Shown: in pieces, positions 59,180 to 64,000 of the stretch
Position numbering within the stretch: position 1 is the stretch's first letter
Layout of the letters: every line of letters starts with the position of its first letter
Source of the DNA: Streptomyces flaveolus
Lineage (GTDB): Bacteria; Actinomycetota; Actinomycetes; Streptomycetales; Streptomycetaceae
Reading direction: 5' to 3'
DNA: 64,000 nucleotides
Assembly: GCF_000716535.1 (NCBI RefSeq)
Contig: NZ_JNWV01000036.1
Span: 124,001 to 188,000 of the forward strand
Made by a program: the position numbers and the translations under genes
The notes under the pieces: model-generated
What the model was told of the DNA's origin: nothing
The model's input: the letters and a program-made list of their open reading frames with translations, nothing else
Databases searched by the model: none

Positions 59180-61324
59180 TCAGCGCGGGATGTCCTGCTC
59201 GACCCAGATGCACTTACCGTCATGAAGGTAGCGGGCACCCCAGTGCTGCGAGCAGGCGGCCACCAACTGCAGGCCTCGACCGCCCTCATCCGTGTGGGTG
59301 GCGTGGCGTATGCGAGGGGTTGTCAGGCTGCCGTCGTACACCTCGCAGATCATCGACCGGCTGCGCAGAAGGCGAAGACGCACGGGACCCTTGGCGTGGC
59401 GGATGGCATTGCCGACCAGTTCACTGACCACAAGTTCGGTGGGCATGACCAGGTCGCCCAGTCCCCAGACGGTCAGTTGTTCGCGCACGTATGCGCGGGC
59501 CTGGCCGGCAGCACGGGGATCAAACGGGAGGTCGTGCACGGCGACGTCTCGGGCGGCTGCGTTGTGCGTGTGGACCATGAGCAGGGCCGCATCGTCCTCC
59601 GCCTGCTCACGGTCGGGCAGCAGCGCCGACGTCACTGAGTCGCACAGACGCTCAAGGCGGTCGGTATCGGCGTCCATTTCTTCAGCCACGAGGTGCGGCA
59701 CGGTCGCAGAGTGAGCCAAGACATGGCGAAGCATCGCCACGCCATCGTCGATGTCCCTGGTAGCAGACTCGACGAGCCCGTCGGTGAACAGAACGACGAG
59801 GCCTTGCGCCGGCATCTGCAGGTCATGCGTGGCGAACGGCGGTTCAGCGGCGCCCAGGGGCGGGTCGGGGACCAGGTCGGGGATGTGCACAGTGCCGTCG
59901 GGGTGGACGATGACAGGTGGGGGGTGACCGGCCGACGAGAGCGTGCAACTCCGGCTGACAGGGTCGAAGACGGCGTACAGGCAAGTGGCGTAGAAGTCCT
60001 CACCAAGGTCGCTGACCAAGTCGTTGAGGCGACCGAGCAGTTCGTCGGGTGGCATCTCCAAGTCGGCGAGCGTCCGTACAGCCGTGCGCAGCCGGCCCAT
60101 GGTGGCTGCTTCGGAAATGCCATGTCCCATGACGTCGCCGATGACCATGGCGACTCGGTCGGCGGACAACTGGATCAGGTCGTACCAGTCGCCACCCACC
60201 GCGTCTCCCCGGCCCGCCGGCAGGTAGCGGGCGGCCGCGCGGACGGCCGGGAGGCAGGGCAGCTTTCGGGGCAGGAGGCCGCACTGCAAGCCTTCGGCAC
60301 GGGCATGCTCGGCGTCGTACAGGCGTGCTCGCTCGAACGCCTGGGCGACCAGACCGCTGAGCGCTGTCAACAGAGTTCGCTCCTCCTCGCCGATCGGACG
60401 CTCTCGGCTGAATGAGACATCGCAGCATCCGATGGCACGTCCAGAGGCGATGAGGGGCAGAAAAGCCCATGTGTTCTTCGGTGACGTGGCCGTGAAGCCG
60501 GCCATTTCCGGGTAGCGCCGGAGGATCTCGGCCTTCGATTCGATGAAGAGGGGAGTGCGCGTGCGGATGACGTCGGCGATGATGGGGTGGGACGTGAGCG
60601 GAAGCCCGCGGATCTGGCTCCACAATCCCCGGTATGCCTTCGGGTATCCGATGTGGCCGACCAGATGCAGTCGGTCTTTCTCGAACGCGTAGATCCCCAG
60701 CCCGTCGGCTCCGAATGGTGGCAGAACATGTTCTGCGACGGCTCGCAGGACATCCTGAGAGGTGACGGCATCAGCCAGTGCTGCGGTGAGTTCGACTATC
60801 CGCACGGTCCTGTCGAACGCCGCCTCACCAGCACTGGGCCGGCCGGGCACCCTCTCCAGGCGCTCCGCACCCCAAGCAGCTATCGCATGGAGGAAGGACC
60901 GCCGCAGCTCGTCCGGCTCGGCCGGCCCGGCCGTGAGTACGGAGAGCGCACCGATCGGCTTGTCGCCGGCCAGCAGCGGTACCGCCACCGCGCCGGACTC
61001 CCGGTGTCCCGAGCGGTCACCCGGCACCCAGGCGTAGGCACCACTCTGCACGGCGCGCGCCGCCGCGTTCGCCGCATCTGTCAGGTCCGCCCACGCCTCG
61101 GTCCCGTCCGGGAAGAGTTTGCCGACGGTCACGAGGCGCAGCCGGCCCACAGCGGGATCGCGCCAGTGCACCGCCGCGCCCAGGCCACCCAAGCACGTCG
61201 TGGCCTGCTGCAAGGTCAATTCAAGGGTCTCTGCGTCCCACGGCTGTTGGTCCGGGCTCGTCAGACATTCGAATCGCATTGCTTCCGGCTGTTCGAGGTG
61301 GCTCCCTGGCCTGGCGACTGCCAT
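59180..61324 (-). CDS. GAF-SpoIIE phosphatase with C-terminal HATPase_c domain
   Basis: A 714-residue multi-domain regulator. Residues about 25-155 and 175-340 are GAF-like sensor domains (the second with RTRTPLFIESKAEILRRYPEM and TWAFLPLIASGRAIGCCDVSF). Residues about 365-570 are the PP2C/SpoIIE phosphatase (GDAVGGDWYDLIQL, VMVIGDVMGHG, VLFTDGLVE). Residues 580-714 are an anti-sigma-type HATPase (LVVSELVGNAIRHAKGPVRL, DEGGRGLQLV). It probably both phosphorylates and dephosphorylates STAS antagonists. ATG 61324 follows GGAGG. The GlxA-type gene lies upstream on the same strand with a 33-bp gap. Confidence 0.92.
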   Translation of the reverse strand: MAVARPGSHLEQPEAMRFECLTSPDQQPWDAETLELTLQQATTCLGGLGAAVHWRDPAVGRLRLVTVGKLFPDGTEAWADLTDAANAAARAVQSGAYAWVPGDRSGHRESGAVAVPLLAGDKPIGALSVLTAGPAEPDELRRSFLHAIAAWGAERLERVPGRPSAGEAAFDRTVRIVELTAALADAVTSQDVLRAVAEHVLPPFGADGLGIYAFEKDRLHLVGHIGYPKAYRGLWSQIRGLPLTSHPIIADVIRTRTPLFIESKAEILRRYPEMAGFTATSPKNTWAFLPLIASGRAIGCCDVSFSRERPIGEEERTLLTALSGLVAQAFERARLYDAEHARAEGLQCGLLPRKLPCLPAVRAAARYLPAGRGDAVGGDWYDLIQLSADRVAMVIGDVMGHGISEAATMGRLRTAVRTLADLEMPPDELLGRLNDLVSDLGEDFYATCLYAVFDPVSRSCTLSSAGHPPPVIVHPDGTVHIPDLVPDPPLGAAEPPFATHDLQMPAQGLVVLFTDGLVESATRDIDDGVAMLRHVLAHSATVPHLVAEEMDADTDRLERLCDSVTSALLPDREQAEDDAALLMVHTHNAAARDVAVHDLPFDPRAAGQARAYVREQLTVWGLGDLVMPTELVVSELVGNAIRHAKGPVRLRLLRSRSMICEVYDGSLTTPRIRHATHTDEGGRGLQLVAACSQHWGARYLHDGKCIWVEQDIPR

Positions 61325-61357
61325 AGCGCCTCCTGCCGACTCGGAGGTCAGAACGAA

Positions 61358-62515
61358 CTATTCGACGGTGGGCGGGACTTCCGCGGAACGGGTTCCTGAA
61401 AGCCCCGGTGCGTCGGCCGCCCGCTGCACGTCCGGCCGGGTCATCGGGCAGGCAGGTACCGTTCCGACGATCCCGGGCCTGGCGGGGCGGGCGCCTGTGC
61501 TGCGGAACCGCTGCCGGTAGTCCCGGGGCGAGATGCCGAGGCTCTTCAGGAAGCTGTCGCTCAGAAGCGCAGCCGTGTCGAAACCGCAACTTGCGGCGAC
61601 TGCATCGAGGCTGGCATCGCTGGAGCTGAGCATGAGCTTCGCCGCCTCGATCCGGACCCGCTCCACATACCGAGCAGGGGACATTCCGACCGCCTGCGTG
61701 AACGACTCGGTGAGATGATCTTCGGACACGGCCGCACGACGGGCCAGCGCAGCTGTGGAGTGATCGCCGGCTGGGTCGTGCATCACCTCGTCCATGGCCA
61801 CGCGCACCTGATCACTGTCACCCGAATAGGCCGGCGACCAGACGCTGAATTGGTTCTGGCCCCCCGGACGCCGGAGAAAGATCACGAGCCAACGCGCGAC
61901 CCGGCGGGCCAGGTCGGCACCGTAGTCGTCCTCCACGAGCGCCAGCGTCAGGTCGATACTGGCGCAGACTCCAGCACCGGTGACCACTGGCCCGTCCCGG
62001 ACGAAGAGCGCATCGGGGTCCACCTGGACGCGCGGGTAGCGTTCGGCGAGCTGCTCGCAGTGTGCCCAGTGCGTCGTCGCCCGACGACGGTCGAGCATTC
62101 CCAGACGCGCGAGCACGAACGCGCCGGTGCACATCGAGGCGATCCGCTTCGACCGCTGGACCAAGTGGCCGGCGGCGTCCACCAGTGCCGGAATCGTGTC
62201 GGGCGTCGGCTCCTCGGGCTTTGCATAGGTTTGCGGATCGGAGTCAGGAGGGACGCCTCCCGGGATGATGACGGTGTCCAGATCGCCCACCAGCGCGCCC
62301 GCCTCGACGTCGACGCCGAGGCGTAGGAACGACGTGGTATCGACCGACCGGCCGGTTGGCGAGGCAAGCAGTACGTCGTAGCCCGCACCGAAATCGTTGG
62401 CACGCGCAAGTACCTCCAGGGATGTCGCGACATCCTGCAGGGTCACCTTGTCGTACACCAGGAAGACGATGCGCCGCCGTGTGGCCGAGACACTGGTTCC
62501 GATACCCGCTGTCAT
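61358..62515 (-). CDS. GlxA-family regulator (DJ-1/PfpI plus AraC HTH)
   Basis: A 385-residue protein. The first 190 residues are a DJ-1/PfpI-like domain (IVFLVYDKVTLQDVATSLEVLARAND, DTVIIPGG, IASMCTGAFVLARLGMLDRRRATTHW, with the Cys of the nucleophile elbow present in MCTGAF). The C-terminal 100 residues are the AraC double HTH (FTQAVGMSPARYVERVRIEAAKLMLSSSDASLDAVAASCGFDTAALLSDSFLKSLGISPRDYRQRF). The ligand is unknown. An AT-rich promoter-like patch lies 235 bp upstream. Confidence 0.9.
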   Translation of the reverse strand: MTAGIGTSVSATRRRIVFLVYDKVTLQDVATSLEVLARANDFGAGYDVLLASPTGRSVDTTSFLRLGVDVEAGALVGDLDTVIIPGGVPPDSDPQTYAKPEEPTPDTIPALVDAAGHLVQRSKRIASMCTGAFVLARLGMLDRRRATTHWAHCEQLAERYPRVQVDPDALFVRDGPVVTGAGVCASIDLTLALVEDDYGADLARRVARWLVIFLRRPGGQNQFSVWSPAYSGDSDQVRVAMDEVMHDPAGDHSTAALARRAAVSEDHLTESFTQAVGMSPARYVERVRIEAAKLMLSSSDASLDAVAASCGFDTAALLSDSFLKSLGISPRDYRQRFRSTGARPARPGIVGTVPACPMTRPDVQRAADAPGLSGTRSAEVPPTVE

Positions 62516-62730
62516 GGCAGTCCGCCTTGCAGTCGAGGGTCACTGGGTATGAACGAGGGCGTCCTCTCGGCGGCGTGCCGTGCCACGTCGTCGACCGATC
62601 CGAAGGCGGCGGTTCTGGTACCAGGCCCCCGTGGCGCCTCGGCCTTCCTCGACTGCCTCCGCCCTACCCGTACACACCACCCCTCTTGTGGTGATGCCAG
62701 ACGTCAGCGTCCGAGGCCAGGAAGTGAAAT

Positions 62731-62759
62731 GTGTACATCTGTGTACGAAGTATAACTTC
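62731..62759 (-). promoter_or_regulatory. AT-rich repeat patch upstream of the GlxA-type gene
   Basis: GTGTAC occurs twice 10 bp apart (62731, 62741), followed by the 13-bp palindrome GAAGT-ATA-ACTTC (62747-62759). On the minus strand the palindrome contains TATACT (62755-62750), a good -10 hexamer, with a weak CTGTCG -35 at 17 bp. It is plausibly a regulated promoter. Confidence 0.5.
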
Positions 62760-62942
62760 AGGTATGTGGCTACGACAGCGAGCCCCTGAGGCCGGCACGC
62801 GCGTGGACCGGAGCGGTGCCCCTGCAGATCGAGCGCGGGCGGAGGCCGGCCGACGTGCTCCGCGGCCGCGGCGCAGGGGCCGGCGGAGGTCGACTGGCTG
62901 GTGACGGTGGAGTCCACGATCGTGCGGGCCCTGGCACGAGTG

Positions 62943-62975
62943 ACCGGCCGCCGCCCTCATCGGGCGGCGGCCGGT
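62943..62975 (-). terminator. Terminator of the P-domain gene
   Basis: A perfect 14-bp stem (62943-62956 with 62962-62975) and 5-nt loop, 21 bp beyond the stop of the minus-strand gene. Confidence 0.8.
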
Positions 62976-62995
62976 TCATTGTGGGGCGGGGGATG

Positions 62996-64000
62996 TCAGA
63001 AGGTGAGCGTCCAGCTGTCGATGGTGCCTGTGGAACCCGCGGAGACGTCCTCGACGTGGAGTTTCCAGGTGCCGGAAGCCGGGGAGGTGCCGGCGTCGAC
63101 GGTGTAGTTCTTCCTGATGGTCTGGCCGGTGTCCTCCGCGGAGTCCGCCTTCACCAGGTACGCCTTGCCGTTCGGGTCCAGGAGTTGGATCTTCAGGTCG
63201 CCGCGCCGCTCGTGCCGCGCTTCCACATGGATCTTGAGTTCCTTGGACGCGTTGCCGGAGAAGCCGCTGATGGAGATCGGTGAGTCCACGGAGCCGGAGT
63301 CGGGGATGGCGTGGCTGGTCTGGTTCTCGTTCGACGGGAATGCCAGCGACCAGGCGGTGAGGAATCCTCTGGAGCCCCCGTCGATGTCCTGGACGAGGAG
63401 TTTCCAGGTCCCGTCGGCAGGGGAGGCGCTGGAGTCGACCGTGTAGGTGGTGTCGAGGGTGCCGCCGGCCTCGGTCGGGGACGCCGCCCTGAGGGGGTAC
63501 GTGTGTCCGTCAGGGCCCACCAGGTCGATCTTCAGGTCGCCGAGCCATTCGTGCGTGGCACCGATGTGCACGCGCATGGCCCCCGGGGCCTTGCCGGTGA
63601 ACCCGTCTACGGTGATCTGCGAGGTGAGAGTGCCCGGGTCGGGGATGAGGTAGGACCCGGTCTTCTCGAAGGAGTTGGCGAAGAGGAGGGACCAGGAGGT
63701 GAGGGTGCCGGTGGCGCCTGCCGCGGTGTCCTGGACGACCAGCTTCCAGGTGCCGCTCGCCGCGGCGGTGCTCGCGTCGACGAAGTAGCTGGCGTCGAGG
63801 GCGCCGCTGCCGTCTGTGGACAGCGGCTTGAGGGGGTACGTCTGGCCGTCCGGGGCGACCAGATCGATCCTGACCTGACCGCGCGAGTTGTGTGTGCCGG
63901 TCACGGCCACCTTCATCGATCTGGAGGCGGTGCCGGGAACGCCGTCGACCGTGATCGGCGCCTCGATGGTTCCCACGTCGGGGATGGAGTAGTGCTTCTC
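62996..64000 (-). CDS. Tandem P-domain protein, partial (N-terminus beyond the right edge)
   Basis: The C-terminal 335 residues are three consecutive proprotein-convertase P domains. Each starts with an IPDxGxxxxxIxVxG strand (seen as IPDVGTIEAPITVDG, IPDPGTLTSQITVDG, IPDSGSVDSPISISG) and ends with SGTWKLxVxDxxxGxxGxLxSWxLxF. Each contains a xGDLKIDLxxPDGxxYPL block. In Streptomyces such repeats form the C-terminal part of secreted proteases or other cell-surface enzymes. The catalytic part, if any, lies outside the window. The reading frame is open through base 64000. Confidence 0.88.
   Translation of the reverse strand, partial: EKHYSIPDVGTIEAPITVDGVPGTASRSMKVAVTGTHNSRGQVRIDLVAPDGQTYPLKPLSTDGSGALDASYFVDASTAAASGTWKLVVQDTAAGATGTLTSWSLLFANSFEKTGSYLIPDPGTLTSQITVDGFTGKAPGAMRVHIGATHEWLGDLKIDLVGPDGHTYPLRAASPTEAGGTLDTTYTVDSSASPADGTWKLLVQDIDGGSRGFLTAWSLAFPSNENQTSHAIPDSGSVDSPISISGFSGNASKELKIHVEARHERRGDLKIQLLDPNGKAYLVKADSAEDTGQTIRKNYTVDAGTSPASGTWKLHVEDVSAGSTGTIDSWTLTF

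Larger units (their letters stand above)
62516..62995. other. Intergenic region with AT-rich palindrome and terminator
   Basis: No gene is supported. It holds the promoter-like palindrome patch (62731-62759) that could drive the GlxA-type gene and the terminator of the P-domain gene (62943-62975). Confidence 0.55.

Noticed and set aside
62740..62760. loxP-like ACGAAGTATAACTTC
   Set aside because: Only one half-site-like match and no recombinase; better explained as a promoter palindrome.

Overview
The window is chromosomal DNA of a high-GC actinomycete, almost certainly a Streptomyces. Signs are the very GC-rich third codon positions, a WhiB-like regulator, a CatR/KatA pair, a large LAL (LuxR-type) regulator, a SpoIIE-type phosphatase with its own ATPase domain, Tat-type signals, GTG/TTG starts and many 4-bp ATGA/GTGA gene overlaps. 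I saw no rRNA, tRNA, CRISPR array, IS element or prophage gene. The genes read as accessory metabolism with a few stress regulators.

Region A (899-19342) looks like one regulon. A minus-strand operon encodes an isocitrate/isopropylmalate/tartrate-type dehydrogenase, an aldehyde dehydrogenase, a cupin and an antibiotic-biosynthesis-monooxygenase-fold protein, with a divergent alpha/beta hydrolase. A second minus operon encodes TldD, TldE and an SGNH hydrolase. Divergent from it, a long plus operon encodes a C45 Ntn-hydrolase, a FecB-like lipoprotein, two FecCD permeases, a FecE ATPase, a VIT1/CCC1 metal transporter, a fused electron-transfer flavoprotein and a ChrB-N protein. An RpiR regulator closes the block. 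The 14-bp inverted repeat GTAGY-N4-RCTAC lies in both divergent promoter regions and just upstream of rpiR. In two cases it sits between the -35 and -10 hexamers with identical geometry. I infer an RpiR-controlled system that imports a metal-carboxylate (ferric-citrate-like) chelate or conjugate, cleaves it and burns the carboxylate.

Region B (19427-25835) holds a COG4280-like membrane protein with a small membrane partner, a divergent aconitase paralogue, a Tat-exported metallo-beta-lactamase-fold enzyme and an apparently exported RidA-family protein.

Region C (26247-36359) is an IclR-linked catabolic block: a fused FAD/Fe-S oxidase, a DUF6282-like hydrolase, a nitrilase-superfamily amidase, a complete OpuB/ProU-type quaternary-amine ABC transporter, the IclR regulator, and an alpha/beta hydrolase whose nucleophile elbow reads GWGMG instead of GxSxG. 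TGCA-N5-TGCA sites lie upstream of the regulator and of the hydrolase.

Region D (36360-50572) mixes aldo/keto reductases, CatR-KatA, a catalytically degenerate SDR facing a LAL regulator, a frameshifted HSL-type esterase, a STAS protein, a WhiB protein, a cofactor-free haloperoxidase-type hydrolase and a DsbA/FrnE-type thioredoxin-fold protein. Gene remnants (streptogrisin C-terminus, two medium-chain dehydrogenase fragments) show that it is decaying or recombining.

Region E (50759-64000) has a nitroreductase, a sugar-type ABC importer with an FGGY kinase, a GAF/SpoIIE/HATPase phosphatase, a GlxA-type regulator and the C-terminal part of a protein built of tandem proprotein-convertase P domains that runs off the right edge.
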